This document shows, one piece after another, positions 48,083 through 57,487 of a stretch of DNA of 64,000 nt. The first letter of the stretch is position 1. Each line of letters opens with the position of its first letter. The DNA is taken from the NCBI RefSeq assembly GCF_904846345.1, contig NZ_CAJHAJ010000001.1:372001-436000 (forward strand), read 5' to 3'. This DNA comes from Psychrobacter maritimus. Lineage in GTDB: Bacteria > Pseudomonadota > Gammaproteobacteria > Pseudomonadales > Moraxellaceae. Under the pieces are notes generated by a model. That model searched no databases and was not told the origin of the DNA. It saw only the letters and a list, made by a program, of their open reading frames with translations. Both the position numbers and the translations under genes were made by a program.

Positions 48083-49192
48083 TTAAACATTATTAATAGT
48101 AAAAGTAATATGATCAACGCAAGTATCTATATTTAAAAACTCAAATATCGCCTTAGCTTTCTCGGTAAAAGCTTTATCTTCCGACAAAAAATAATTGCAA
48201 TAGCAGGCATACGCTAAATGCTGTCCATCACTATTTGCACTAACAAGCCTCCTATATTTTTTTTGGAATCCCTTGTCTCTTTTATAACCCAGTATATTTA
48301 ACATCATGTATACATTCATGACCTTCTCGAATTTATAGAGATTTCTTCCATAGATTTTATTTGAAACTAAATAGAAATCAGATATATGAGAAGTATTACT
48401 GATATCAGCATACTTCTCATATATCTTTTCTAAGATTTTAGGAGATTTAATATTGTTTAAGATTTTTCCATCAATTTTTGTCACATCCTCTAATTTCCTA
48501 ATACCGTTATGTCCATTATTACTGTTTAAATCTATGCCAGTATTACTCATATTTTCCAACATAGAGTTTTGAACAGCATCAAGATGACTACTTTGTTCCT
48601 TAAAATCTCGCTTAATAATTTCCTCTAGAAACTGATAATCAGCTTCAGAAATCTCACCTTCTACAGATTTAAATATTTCTAAGGTTTGTTCATGCAGGCT
48701 ATTGAAATTTTCCCTAGATTCGTTAGCGTAATCAACGATACTATTGCTAGATTCATTTGAGAAAAGACTAAATATAAACTCCATATTATTTATGATCATT
48801 TTACTTGCTATCTCATCAATAAAGTCTCTAGAGAGGTATTCTTTATACACGATAAGTGGATTTATATATGGATTGATTATAACAGCACCAGTTATTTTAA
48901 AATTTTGATCGACCTCAAATATCATTCTTCTAGCTTTAAGATTTTCTAGTACTTGTAAAAACTTGTCTGGTTCACCTGAGCGTTCAATTTCGTTAAGTGT
49001 TTCATTAGAATAGATTACTTGATAGTCGTATCCTAGAAAAGACCCACCCTCAACTAAGGAAGGGTAACTAACAATCTTATCTAGTATATTTTGATCTAAA
49101 TAAACAGTTGGTTTACCATTATAAATTTTATTAAAATACAATTGACAGAAATCCAAATTCTGAAATTTTGGCGTATTTTTAAGAGCTGGCAT
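48083..49192 (-). CDS. AT-rich PIN-like protein of unknown function
   Basis: 369 residues, not recognised as a named family. The N-terminus has VYLDQNILDKI and then YSNETLNEIER, and near the C-terminus ANSDGQHLAYACYCNYFLSE followed by DKAF. The order Asp, then Glu, then Asp-x-x-hydrophobic with a strand is that of PIN-like nucleases, so RNase activity is plausible but inferred. Base use stands out: 20 of 60 bases are G or C in 48481-48540, against 27 of 60 at 46561-46620 in uvrA. GAGGTAA precedes the ATG. It has no partner gene. Horizontal acquisition is likely. Confidence 0.75.
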   Translation of the reverse strand: MPALKNTPKFQNLDFCQLYFNKIYNGKPTVYLDQNILDKIVSYPSLVEGGSFLGYDYQVIYSNETLNEIERSGEPDKFLQVLENLKARRMIFEVDQNFKITGAVIINPYINPLIVYKEYLSRDFIDEIASKMIINNMEFIFSLFSNESSNSIVDYANESRENFNSLHEQTLEIFKSVEGEISEADYQFLEEIIKRDFKEQSSHLDAVQNSMLENMSNTGIDLNSNNGHNGIRKLEDVTKIDGKILNNIKSPKILEKIYEKYADISNTSHISDFYLVSNKIYGRNLYKFEKVMNVYMMLNILGYKRDKGFQKKYRRLVSANSDGQHLAYACYCNYFLSEDKAFTEKAKAIFEFLNIDTCVDHITFTINNV

Positions 49193-49246
49193 AATATTAC
49201 CTCATAAATTAATCATGTACTAATGTTTGAATTTATATAATTATTA

Positions 49247-49528
49247 CTAAATAAACTCCCTTTCAACATTCATCACTCTTGCATCTACTGTCCGCTCTAT
49301 CTTCTCCTCGATTTGACTGCATTGCGACTCGACCTCACGTTTAGACAGTCCAACGATCACAAACGTCCACTCGCTAGCATCATGCCGATCACGCTCGCCG
49401 CTTTCACATACCGCGACGCTTGGCGTATTGCCAAAACGCGCATGCAAGCCGCCCATGCGTTGGCGCTTTTCTTTTAATGAGCTACATCCGGGTAGCGCAA
49501 AAGTCAGGGTTAAGATAGCGATATGCAT
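49247..49528 (-). CDS. DUF503/YlxP-like protein
   Basis: 93 residues. LTLTFALPGCSSLKEKRQRM is the family start (small ferredoxin-like fold with a conserved SLKEKR), and the remaining AVCESGERDRHDASEWTFVI and VDARVMNVEREFI complete the two-layer fold. YlxP-type proteins are associated with ribosome maturation loci in other bacteria, but the function is unproven. AAGGAG precedes the ATG. It lies 54 bases upstream of the AT-rich PIN-like gene and is cotranscribed with it at most by chance. Confidence 0.85.
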   Translation of the reverse strand: MHIAILTLTFALPGCSSLKEKRQRMGGLHARFGNTPSVAVCESGERDRHDASEWTFVIVGLSKREVESQCSQIEEKIERTVDARVMNVEREFI

Positions 49529-49691
49529 TTTATTCTCCTTGCGACAGTGGTTTACGCTTTATAATAGTAGCAAATAAGCACGGCAAGTTATGCTATCGTT
49601 ACCTTGCTGTCTCGATAGCCTATAACCGCTCACACTGTTTATAGTTATACCATTCACAAATCTCACAATAGCCAATATGCGTATCTAATCA

Positions 49692-50501
49692 ATGACCTCT
49701 ATCAGCTACGTACAGCAACAGCACATTACTCGATTATGCGTGCGCTGCGGATTACTCCTTATGCAATATGGCGCTGAGTCTGCCGTGGTGGTGGACTTAT
49801 CCAAACGCTTAGGGCTTGCCTTGGGGATGAACAGCGTAGAATGTTCGCTAAACTTCAATGCCATTACCTTGACCACTATCTGTGATGAGCGCTGTATCAC
49901 CACCACCAGAGACACGATCAATCAAAGCATCAATGTCAATTTATTGGTACAAATCCAGCAAATTGTCAATAAAACCGAAGCCCTCACAGATAATGATAAT
50001 GACAAACTGAAGCCTGAGCTAACTCAACGCACGACCCTTGCGTTTGATGAGTTAGATAATAAGTCGGTGTATCCAACATGGCTGGTTGGCATATTTGTTG
50101 GGGCGTCTTGTGCTGCGTTTGCTTATCTAAACGGTGGCAGTTGGTCAATTACCGCCGTGACCTTTATCGCAGGTATGGTAGCGATGTTTACCCGTATTTA
50201 TTTGGCCAAGCACCATTTTAATCCCTTTATCACCGTTATCGTGACGGCTTTTATCGCCTCTTTAATTGGGGCAACGACCTATTATTTTGATATTGGTAAT
50301 AATGCCGATATCGCCGTTGCCTCGAGCGTGCTGTTACTGGTGCCAAGCTTTCCTTTGATTAATTCTTTCTCAGATATCTTGAAAGGCTATGTCAATATTG
50401 GCGTTGGGCGTGCCGTTTTTACCTATATGCTCACCTTGTCCGCTTGCGTTGGTATCGTCATGGCGCTGGTTTTACTTAGAATACAGCACTGGGGGTTTTA
50501 A
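49692..50501 (+). CDS. yjjP: ThrE/YjjP-family exporter, large subunit
   Basis: 269-residue membrane protein. A soluble N-terminal domain with RCGLLLMQYGAESAVVVDLS and NFNAITLTTICDERC is followed by four to five helices from about residue 135. This is the YjjP/ThrE N-terminal half (DUF1212), which in E. coli works with YjjB to export succinate, while the single-chain ThrE exports threonine and serine. It ends 1 base before the small subunit gene, so both are made together. The ribosome site is weak, and the substrate is not known from the sequence. Confidence 0.88.
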   Translation: MTSISYVQQQHITRLCVRCGLLLMQYGAESAVVVDLSKRLGLALGMNSVECSLNFNAITLTTICDERCITTTRDTINQSINVNLLVQIQQIVNKTEALTDNDNDKLKPELTQRTTLAFDELDNKSVYPTWLVGIFVGASCAAFAYLNGGSWSITAVTFIAGMVAMFTRIYLAKHHFNPFITVIVTAFIASLIGATTYYFDIGNNADIAVASSVLLLVPSFPLINSFSDILKGYVNIGVGRAVFTYMLTLSACVGIVMALVLLRIQHWGF

Positions 50502-50502
50502 G

Positions 50503-50955
50503 ATGTGGTTCATTAAAACCGTGGTGTTGTCGTGCATTATTACCCTTGGTTGGACGCTGATGTTTAGCGTGCCCAAACGCTATATTCTGCCGTGCTTGCT
50601 GATGACCGCGTTTGGATTTGGGTTAAAAACAGCGCTTGTTTATCAACACATTCATTTGGTGGTTGCTAGCTTCTTTGGGGCGATGCTTGCCAGCTTCTTG
50701 GGCGTTTACTTTTCTAAAAAGTACACGCTACCGCCCAAAGCGTTAATTTCACCGAGCGTCATCTGTATGATGCCAGGTATCGCGGCCTACAAAGCAATGG
50801 TCAGTATGGTACAGATTGGCTATTTTGGCTTTTCCGACGAATTATTTAGCCAAATGATGGTGTATTTATTTGAGGCCTTGTTTGTGACCTCGGGATTGGT
50901 GCTAGGCTTATCCATTCCCGGACTGTTATTTTATAGACGGCGTGCCATAGTTTAG
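50503..50955 (+). CDS. yjjB: YjjB-type exporter, small subunit
   Basis: 150 residues, four to five hydrophobic segments: MWFIKTVVLSCIITLGWTLM, then AFGFGLKTALVYQ, then VVASFFGAMLASFLGVYFSK, then SVICMMPGIAAYKAM. It is the C-terminal half of the ThrE fold. The start is the ATG of MWFIK directly after the yjjP stop (one-base gap) with GGGGG about 10 bases before; a longer frame from 50389 overlaps yjjP in another frame and is a shadow. It completes the two-part exporter. Confidence 0.87.
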   Translation: MWFIKTVVLSCIITLGWTLMFSVPKRYILPCLLMTAFGFGLKTALVYQHIHLVVASFFGAMLASFLGVYFSKKYTLPPKALISPSVICMMPGIAAYKAMVSMVQIGYFGFSDELFSQMMVYLFEALFVTSGLVLGLSIPGLLFYRRRAIV

Positions 50956-51176
50956 GCGGGTATAAGTGAGTGTAGATGGGCTTATGAGATGTCAGGCTAT
51001 TTATGCCTAAATACTTTTATATACTGATGCTAGCTGGCATACCCTTATAATAAAAAACTTGTAAGATTAATTATCATACCCATTACAATAGAGTTCAAAA
51101 TAACAGAATTAAAAAATAATAGACTGCAAAATTGCACTAATACGCATTAATACGTACTGAATAAAGAGACTTAACC

Positions 51177-52532
51177 ATGACAAAACATTATGACTATATT
51201 TCCATTGGCGGCGGTAGCGGCGGCATTGCCTCGATCAATCGAGCAGCGAGCTATGGCAAAAAATGCGCCATTATCGAAGCCGACAAATTGGGCGGTACTT
51301 GCGTAAACTGGGGCTGCGTACCCAAAAAGGTGATGTGGTACGGCGCGCAAGTGGCTGAAGCCATCGAAAAGTATGCGCCAGATTATGGCTTTGATGTTGA
51401 ATTAAAAGGCTTTGACTTTCAAAAGCTGGTACAAAGTCGCCAACAATATATCGAAAATATTCACCGCTCTTATGATAATAATTTGGCGAAAAATGGCGTT
51501 GAGGTGATAAAAGGCTTCGCCAAATTTGTCGATACCAATACAGTAGAGGTCAATGGCGAACTCATTACTGCTGACCATATTTTGATTGCGACGGGCGGTC
51601 ACCCGATTCAACCCGATATCAAAGGCGCAGAATACGGCATCAATTCTGATGGTTTTTTTGCTTTGAATCATTTGCCAAAACGCGTGGCTATCGTCGGCGC
51701 AGGATATATCGCCGTTGAAATTGCAGGAGTAATGAATAGCTTAGGCGCTGAGGTACATCTTTATGTGCGTCAACACTCGCCGCTGCGCTCATTTGACCAC
51801 ACTATCGTGGAAACCTTACTGATAGAGATGGAGCAAGACGGCATTCAATTGCACACTAATACGACGCTAACTGAGGTTAATAAAAATGAAGATGGTAGTC
51901 TGACCTTATGCACCAAAGATGGTACCCTCGATACGGTAGATTGCTTGATTTGGGCCGTTGGTCGTGCGCCCTCCACCGACAATATTAATTTGCAAGTGAC
52001 AGGGGTAGAGACGACCGAGTTTGGCAAAATTAAAGTCGATAAGTTTCAAAATACCAATGTTAAAGGGATTTATGCGGTCGGCGATATTATCGAAAACAGC
52101 ATTGATTTGACGCCGGTGGCTATTGCCGCAGGTCGTCGCCTATCTGAGCGCTTATTTAATGATAAGACTAATGAGCATCTAAGTTATGATTTGATACCGA
52201 CGGTCATCTTTACTCATCCCGCTATCGGTACGATTGGCTTGTCTGAAATCGACGCGGTTGAGCAATATGGCAAAGAAAATATTAAGTGCTATAAATCGAC
52301 CTTTACCTCTATGTATAGTGCGGTGACCCAGCACCGTCAAAAATGCGTGATGAAGCTGGTATGCTTGGGTGAGGATGAAAAAGTGATTGGCCTGCATGGC
52401 ATCGGCTATGGCGTCGATGAGATGATTCAAGGGTTTGCGGTGGCGATAAAGATGGGCGCTACTAAGGCTGATTTTGATGATACGGTCGCCATTCATCCTA
52501 CGGGTTCAGAAGAGTTTGTGACGATGCGTTAG
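51177..52532 (+). CDS. gorA: Glutathione-disulfide reductase
   Basis: 451 residues (E. coli Gor 450). NADPH-dependent flavoenzyme that keeps glutathione reduced in the cytoplasm. FAD site [20 protein letters not shown], redox disulfide [21 protein letters not shown] site [20 protein letters not shown], and C-terminal active-site [10 protein letters not shown] with the His-Glu pair. AAGAGA precedes the ATG. It is monocistronic with its own terminator. Within this window it fits with the glutathione-dependent FrmA. Confidence 0.96.
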   Translation: MTKHYDYISIGGGSGGIASINRAASYGKKCAIIEADKLGGTCVNWGCVPKKVMWYGAQVAEAIEKYAPDYGFDVELKGFDFQKLVQSRQQYIENIHRSYDNNLAKNGVEVIKGFAKFVDTNTVEVNGELITADHILIATGGHPIQPDIKGAEYGINSDGFFALNHLPKRVAIVGAGYIAVEIAGVMNSLGAEVHLYVRQHSPLRSFDHTIVETLLIEMEQDGIQLHTNTTLTEVNKNEDGSLTLCTKDGTLDTVDCLIWAVGRAPSTDNINLQVTGVETTEFGKIKVDKFQNTNVKGIYAVGDIIENSIDLTPVAIAAGRRLSERLFNDKTNEHLSYDLIPTVIFTHPAIGTIGLSEIDAVEQYGKENIKCYKSTFTSMYSAVTQHRQKCVMKLVCLGEDEKVIGLHGIGYGVDEMIQGFAVAIKMGATKADFDDTVAIHPTGSEEFVTMR

Positions 52533-52575
52533 TTTTTATAGACTGGGCGATATTAATCACAGTCTTAGAAATTAT

Positions 52576-52606
52576 AAAAAGGATGCTTATTAGGCATCCT
52601 TTTTTA
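52576..52606. terminator. Bidirectional terminator
   Basis: AAAAAGGATGC pairs with GCATCCTTTTT around a 7-base loop. It ends gorA on the plus strand and the lipoprotein gene on the minus strand. Confidence 0.92.
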
Positions 52607-52655
52607 TTGTCCATATTCAGTAGACATGCTGATTTATTAGAAAATGCTAAACCTT

Positions 52656-53024
52656 CTAATTACCCAACACCCATTCATCATTGACTTGATAAACTTTAAA
52701 ATTAGTCTTATTGGTACGGCTATTCCCTGCAATCGTTTGGGTAATATCAGCGGTACACATATAGGTATTGTCACCCTCGACGCTGTCACAGTTGATATTC
52801 TCGACGCGCTCAAGTTTTGGCATCATGCCTTCCATCATACCGCTCATGGCTTTTGCCATCTCATCATTGCCTGCATTTGCCATCGCATCATCTATCATGC
52901 TATTGGCTTGCGCATACTGCGCTTCGATTAACTCTTCGACTGTGCTTTCAGGAGGCGCGTTTGAACACGCCGCAAATAGAGGCGTCAATAAAGCGATTAG
53001 AGCCAATTTTTTAAAATTATTCAT
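52656..53024 (-). CDS. Small lipoprotein of unknown function
   Basis: 122 residues with a lipoprotein signal and lipobox LFAAC (Cys20). The mature part is Met-rich in the middle (AMSGMMEGMMPKLER), contains a likely disulfide pair (INCDSVEG and MCTADIT) and ends in a beta strand with YQVNDEWVLGN. The last part recalls small periplasmic folds of the DUF4878 type, but I am not confident. No neighbour suggests a function. No good ribosome site stands out. Confidence 0.8.
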   Translation of the reverse strand: MNNFKKLALIALLTPLFAACSNAPPESTVEELIEAQYAQANSMIDDAMANAGNDEMAKAMSGMMEGMMPKLERVENINCDSVEGDNTYMCTADITQTIAGNSRTNKTNFKVYQVNDEWVLGN

Positions 53025-53228
53025 ACCAGTCTCAATGTATCTGTAATGTTACTTCACTATACAGAATTATGTCTAAAAACCCAACTTAATTTTAGAAAGC
53101 CTACTTAACCTTATTATAAATAAATTTCGTAGGGAAATAAGATGTAAATATTAAAGTGCAGCTAATGCTTAATGCTGACAGTACAATCGCGATACTGCTA
53201 TGATGCGCTTAATAATGACCGTTGCGAG

Positions 53229-53441
53229 ATGCTTGTGTGGCAGATGTATGTTTCCATATTACCGATTGGTCTGGGCATTATGACCTTGGTCGCAAGCTTG
53301 ATTTGCTTGTTTGCTTACTTGATGTCTGATGATAATGCCACGCGCTTGCCCGCTTTTAACTGGTTTAAGCGCTTGATTATCGTGGCATTTCTCCTATTGA
53401 GTGTCGGGCTATTTATGACCTTTGGACGTTTTTGGGGTTAA
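53229..53441 (+). CDS. Small two-helix membrane protein
   Basis: 70 residues. Two hydrophobic segments, SILPIGLGIMTLVASLICLF and RLIIVAFLLLSVGLFMTFGR, separated by a polar loop DDNATRLPAFNWF. I do not recognise a family. The start is the ATG in MLVWQM; longer and shorter starts are open. The stop lies in a 15-bp duplication (GGGGTTAATTGCTGT, GGGGTTAATTACTTT). Confidence 0.55.
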   Translation: MLVWQMYVSILPIGLGIMTLVASLICLFAYLMSDDNATRLPAFNWFKRLIIVAFLLLSVGLFMTFGRFWG

Positions 53442-53463
53442 TTGCTGTGGGGTTAATTACTTT
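53434..53463. repeat. 15-bp tandem duplication across a stop codon
   Basis: GGGGTTAATTGCTGT is followed directly by GGGGTTAATTACTTT. The TAA of the upstream small gene is inside the first copy. Confidence 0.75.
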
Positions 53464-53515
53464 GGATTCAGTTGAAATGAGGTTAGCTGAATTTAGGTTA
53501 ATAAGCCTAATTGGC

Positions 53516-54190
53516 TTATGATTGACTCACGAGCTTTTCTAATTCTAGTAATTGTAAGTCTTGACGTTTGGGTTCGCCATTATTGCCATCGACGGGAAAC
53601 GGCATACTATTGCCATTTAAATGATAACCGCGGCGCTGATAATAAGCCAAAAGCTCAGGACGATGACTTAAAATAGACATGGTCAGACGCGCAGGGTTTT
53701 TATCAGGCGTTGGCGTACTTGATTGTAAGTGCCGCTGCGCAAACGTCTCAGCCGCCTGTAATATTTGATGACCGACGCCATGTCCTTGTAGCTCAGGCAG
53801 GACGGCAAACATACCGATATAGGCTTTTTTATTACCAGCGTTCTTACTTATCTCAGCCTCGTCCTTTATATCGACCGCGATACAGCCTAATAACTCACCT
53901 ATTTCTTTACCATCACGTTCACCTGTCGTGGTTTTTGGATAAATAAAAACGTAATGTTTTGGGTCAGCAATAACGGCTAACAGCTCGTCTTTGGTGGTGC
54001 GAATACCGCCGATTAAATCTGCTTCATTGGTCCAGCCTTCCGCTTGCCGATAACAGCGATTTAGCAATTGTTCAAGTGCATCAATATCACTTGCCTCAGC
54101 TTGACGTAAAAATACGGTTTGTTTATTTAATGGTTTTTTATTAAAGGCTTCTTTATTCAGTGTTTCTTTATTGATATGGTCTGTACTCAT
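53516..54190 (-). CDS. GNAT-family N-acetyltransferase
   Basis: 224 residues. The core (about 28-220) has VFLRQAEASDIDALEQLLN and the acetyl-CoA motif LPELQGHGVGHQILQAAETF, followed by the ending LAYYQRRGYHLNG with the strand-helix bulge. The first about 26 residues form NKETL/NKEAF/NKKPL/NKQTV, a tail encoded by 15-bp repeats and absent from the family core. AAGGAAAAC precedes the ATG. The substrate cannot be inferred. Confidence 0.9.
   Translation of the reverse strand: MSTDHINKETLNKEAFNKKPLNKQTVFLRQAEASDIDALEQLLNRCYRQAEGWTNEADLIGGIRTTKDELLAVIADPKHYVFIYPKTTTGERDGKEIGELLGCIAVDIKDEAEISKNAGNKKAYIGMFAVLPELQGHGVGHQILQAAETFAQRHLQSSTPTPDKNPARLTMSILSHRPELLAYYQRRGYHLNGNSMPFPVDGNNGEPKRQDLQLLELEKLVSQS
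54114..54173 (-). repeat. 15-bp in-frame array at GNAT N-terminus
   Basis: Reverse-strand units AATAAAGAAACACTG, AATAAAGAAGCCTTT, AATAAAAAACCATTA and a fourth starting AATAAACAAACC encode the NKxxx repeats. Confidence 0.85.
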
Positions 54191-54235
54191 AACATCGGTT
54201 TTCCTTTTCCGTTTATTTATTATAAAAGCTATCGT

Positions 54236-54272
54236 ATAAAAGGCTGACCTGAATAACCAAGCCAGCCTTTAT
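54236..54272 (-). terminator. Hairpin between GNAT and Rieske-FAD genes
   Basis: AAAGGCTG pairs with CAGCCTTT around a loop of about 17 bases. It lies downstream of the Rieske-FAD start region and upstream of its partner; the T-run is weak, so the role is uncertain. Confidence 0.35.
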
Positions 54273-54297
54273 AGTAAACCTTATGACCGTCTAAATG

Positions 54298-55926
54298 CTA
54301 GCGCGATAACGCCTGTGCCTGCTCGATAATATCAAAGCCTGCCTTTATTTGGGCGCGCGTTGGCGCATGACCACGGCGGAGTAGCTCAGAGAAGGCAATC
54401 AGCTCTTTGTCACGTCCAAGCGAACTTGCGGCACTGGCTCGCGTATCCTCCCCATCATCGTCAAAATAATATTCGATATAGTCAAGGTTATCAGGTGAGC
54501 CATATAAAATGCCATTATCAGGCGTGGCCGCATGGCCGCTATAGCGTAGGCTTTTGCCATACTGTCCTGTCCAAAAGAAAGGAATACGCTCCGCTAACGA
54601 ATCGACATTATCCTCATTTAAGATAGCAGCTGCTGTGACCAAACCATGTTGCAACGCTACGCGCCAATGCTCGATACGCATGCGCCCCATTTGATTGGTG
54701 GCTTTGGCGATATCACCGAGTGCATAGACGCCGTCACGCAATTGCAAATGCTCATCAACTTGCACACCATCTGGCGCGTTTACCTCATTTAATAGCTCAA
54801 TACGCGGTGCGACACCCGTTCCTAAAATCACCATATCGGCGGCAAGCGTGCTGCCATCTGATAGGGTAACGCTACTAACTTTAGCGCTTTTATTGTCAGT
54901 ACTGTTTTCGCCAGCATTGATTTCATTAACGCCCGCACCAAAGGCAAATTTAACGCCTTTATCCTCATGCAGTTTGATTAAAGCATTACTAACGGCTTCA
55001 GAAACGATATTCGCCATCACACGGCGACTACGTCCAACGACAGTGATAGAGGCCGCCTTCCCTGCCTCCATTAACGCCGACGCTACTTCCATACCGATAA
55101 AGCCGGTGCCGACGATAACGACATGCTTATTATCACTGGCATTTTTAATTTCTTTGGCATCATCCATACTGCGTAGCGTATAAACGCCATCGAGCTCCGC
55201 ACCTTTAAAAGGGGGTATTTTTGGCTCAGCGCCTGTCGCTACTACTAAGAAGTCCGCTGTTTGTTGCTCGCTTTTACCATCTGCACCTGTGATGACGATC
55301 GTGCGCTCATTAGGTAATATTTCGCTCACCGTTTGCTTTAAGCGCAAATCGATATCATTGTTACGTGCCCAGTTAGCACCACCAAGCATTAAATATTTCT
55401 CATCCATTTTACCCGCCAAAAACATTTTGGATAATAAAGGACGATTATAAGGGGCTTTATCGTCTTGGCTAATTAAGGTAATCTTGCCGCCATAACCGGT
55501 ATGGCGCAGCTGATTGGCCGTCATAAAGCCCGCGCCGCCGCCGCCAACAATAATGGTATGGGTATCCATCATTTTGTCATTGGCCACGTGCTTATCTATC
55601 TTCGCGGCGGTATTGACGATTAAGCTATCGCCCTCATCGGTCAGCTCATACTGGGTCAAGCCGCGCATGGCGACCGGCTCTAATAACGTGCCATCGCGAC
55701 TATCAAAGCTGCCATGATGCCACGGGCAAATAACGCGATTGCCACACCGTAACCCTGCGCCCAAATCTGCGCCAGCATGCGGACATTTACCATCAAAGGC
55801 GCTAAATTCGTCCTCATCACGCGTGATTAAAATGATACTATCGTCATCCTGTTTATAGGATTTCATGCCACCATTTGGAATGTCGGCTTTGCTAATGGTG
55901 ACGGTATGAATCGTTGCATTGCTCAT
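54298..55926 (-). CDS. Rieske-FAD oxidoreductase (AIFM3/ferredoxin reductase-like)
   Basis: 542 residues. An N-terminal Rieske domain (about 1-105) has the iron-sulfur ligands in GKCPHAGADLG and ICPWHHGSFDSR (CxH and CxxH). A flavoprotein of the NAD(P)/FAD reductase family follows: VGGGGAGFMTANQLRHTGYG, then VVIVGTGFIGMEVASALMEA, and the final FAD-binding strand VYALGDIAKATNQMG. The fusion resembles AIF-type proteins and bacterial reductases that pass electrons from NAD(P)H to ferredoxin-like or nitrite/oxygenase partners. No partner oxygenase is nearby, so the role is open. AAGGATAACTT precedes the ATG. Confidence 0.92.
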   Translation of the reverse strand: MSNATIHTVTISKADIPNGGMKSYKQDDDSIILITRDEDEFSAFDGKCPHAGADLGAGLRCGNRVICPWHHGSFDSRDGTLLEPVAMRGLTQYELTDEGDSLIVNTAAKIDKHVANDKMMDTHTIIVGGGGAGFMTANQLRHTGYGGKITLISQDDKAPYNRPLLSKMFLAGKMDEKYLMLGGANWARNNDIDLRLKQTVSEILPNERTIVITGADGKSEQQTADFLVVATGAEPKIPPFKGAELDGVYTLRSMDDAKEIKNASDNKHVVIVGTGFIGMEVASALMEAGKAASITVVGRSRRVMANIVSEAVSNALIKLHEDKGVKFAFGAGVNEINAGENSTDNKSAKVSSVTLSDGSTLAADMVILGTGVAPRIELLNEVNAPDGVQVDEHLQLRDGVYALGDIAKATNQMGRMRIEHWRVALQHGLVTAAAILNEDNVDSLAERIPFFWTGQYGKSLRYSGHAATPDNGILYGSPDNLDYIEYYFDDDGEDTRASAASSLGRDKELIAFSELLRRGHAPTRAQIKAGFDIIEQAQALSR

Positions 55927-56215
55927 AAGTTATCCTTAACATTTAATATTGATCGTTATTGGTTCATGCTAAAAAATTCCTGCTGAAAACGTATTGATCT
56001 AGGCTGATTAAATCAATCAATACCGATAAAAACACGTGATTTAAAAAATCAGATACCTTGATAGTAGCAAGCCCATTTGACAGGCGCTGTTTATTTGTAT
56101 GCTGCCTGCGTTGCAAAACGTAATTTTGACTTTTAAATCTTTAATGCCTTTTAAACCTTTAATACATATCTCGACCACTTTACGTTAAAACCTATAATCA
56201 AAAAAAGATGCCTTT

Positions 56216-57475
56216 ATGACTTCTCAAGACGATTTAAATAACGACTCACTTAATAACGAAACGCTTGATGATAAGACATTTGATATCGCAAGCTTCGATA
56301 TTAGCGCCGCTACTGACACGGCTAAATTACCGCAGCCAATGCAGCCACCTTTAGCACAAGCGACTTATAAAGCCCATGCCACAGATTTTGTGGTTAATGA
56401 GATATTGCCGCTCGACTTTACGGGCGAAGGTGAGCATTTATGGCTGCATATTGAAAAGCTGGGCATGAATACCGCTTATCTGGCTAAACTGCTATCAGAA
56501 TGGGCAGAGATTCCACTACGCGATGTTGGTTACTCAGGGCTTAAAGATCGTCATGCGCTAACGACACAGTGGTTTAGCCTGCGGATACCTAAGAAGCAAT
56601 TACCAGAGTCTGAATTTGCCCCAGTAGATATTAGCGCCAACGAATCGCTCACTATCCTTGCGCAGCATTGGCATAATAAAAAGCTCAATCGCGGTACGCA
56701 TAGAGCCAATCAATTTATCATTACTTTACGAGATATCCAGTTTGCGGACTTAGAAGTTACAGCGTCCGAGCAGGATTTATCGGCTAAAGAAAGTGACAAA
56801 AGTGCTGTCGAGCAGCATTTAGCCAATATCAGCACAACGGGCGTGCCCAATTATTTTGGCCCGCAGCGCTTTGGTCGTAATGGCAATAATGTCAGAGAAG
56901 CATTGGCATTATTTGCCCGTCCAGCGCCAGAAAGTCGTCCGCAGCCCAAAAAGAGCAAACGCAAACAAGCGCCGCGTGAGCAAAACAGCATGGAGCTGTC
57001 TGCTGCGCGTAGCTTGATATTTAATGAGATATTGGCAGCGCGGGTGCGCGATGGCAGTTGGACTAATGGACTTGCAGGCGAAGTGTTTAATTTGGACGGG
57101 TCAGGCTCGATATTTACCAGCGAAGCAATTGATGAGACTTTACAAGCGCGACTTGCCAGCGGCGATATTCATCCGACTGCCGTGTTATGGGGCGTGGGTA
57201 ATGATAAAGTCAGTGGCGCAGCAGCCGCTATCGAAAATGAGATTGTGCAAAACGATCCATTATTACATCAGCTAGCAGCAGGATTAGAGAAGCGCGATAT
57301 CAAAGCACAACGACGCGCGCTAAGATTACCAATTGAAGGATTAAGTTGGGAGTGGCAGGACATAGATAATGAGCCTATATTGGTGCTGAGCTTTACCTTA
57401 ACGACGGGTAGCTTTGCGACCAGTGTGCTTTCAAGTTTGGTACAGAACTTAAGCACCTCGTCAGCCACTAGCTAA
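56216..57475 (+). CDS. truD: tRNA pseudouridine(13) synthase
   Basis: 419 residues (E. coli TruD 349). Catalytic aspartate is in GLKDRHALTTQWFSL, followed by the family motifs VPNYFGPQRFGRNGNNVREAL and LRLPIEGLSWEW. It isomerises U13 in tRNA. It is longer because of an N-terminal tail of about 30 residues encoded by 15-bp repeats and an insertion in the TRUD domain (around 245-260, Lys/Arg-rich). The family core begins near AQATYKAHATDFVVNEI. The gene ends in a palindrome shared with the converging diguanylate cyclase gene. Confidence 0.95.
   Translation: MTSQDDLNNDSLNNETLDDKTFDIASFDISAATDTAKLPQPMQPPLAQATYKAHATDFVVNEILPLDFTGEGEHLWLHIEKLGMNTAYLAKLLSEWAEIPLRDVGYSGLKDRHALTTQWFSLRIPKKQLPESEFAPVDISANESLTILAQHWHNKKLNRGTHRANQFIITLRDIQFADLEVTASEQDLSAKESDKSAVEQHLANISTTGVPNYFGPQRFGRNGNNVREALALFARPAPESRPQPKKSKRKQAPREQNSMELSAARSLIFNEILAARVRDGSWTNGLAGEVFNLDGSGSIFTSEAIDETLQARLASGDIHPTAVLWGVGNDKVSGAAAAIENEIVQNDPLLHQLAAGLEKRDIKAQRRALRLPIEGLSWEWQDIDNEPILVLSFTLTTGSFATSVLSSLVQNLSTSSATS
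56228..56302 (+). repeat. 15-bp in-frame array at TruD N-terminus
   Basis: Five 15-bp units encode DDLNN, DSLNN, ETLDD, KTFDI and ASFDI. Confidence 0.88.
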
Positions 57476-57487
57476 TGATTAGCTAGT
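57467..57487. repeat. 21-bp palindrome holding both stop codons of convergent genes
   Basis: ACTAGCTAAT and ATTAGCTAGT flank a single central G. The TAA of truD (57473-57475) and the TAA of the diguanylate cyclase gene (57479-57481 on the minus strand) both lie within it, so both proteins end in Ala-Thr-Ser. It may act as a weak bidirectional terminator. Confidence 0.8.

Noticed and set aside
50389..50502. Upstream start of the YjjB-type gene
   Set aside because: The extension overlaps yjjP in another frame and has no family similarity; the ATG at 50503 fits.
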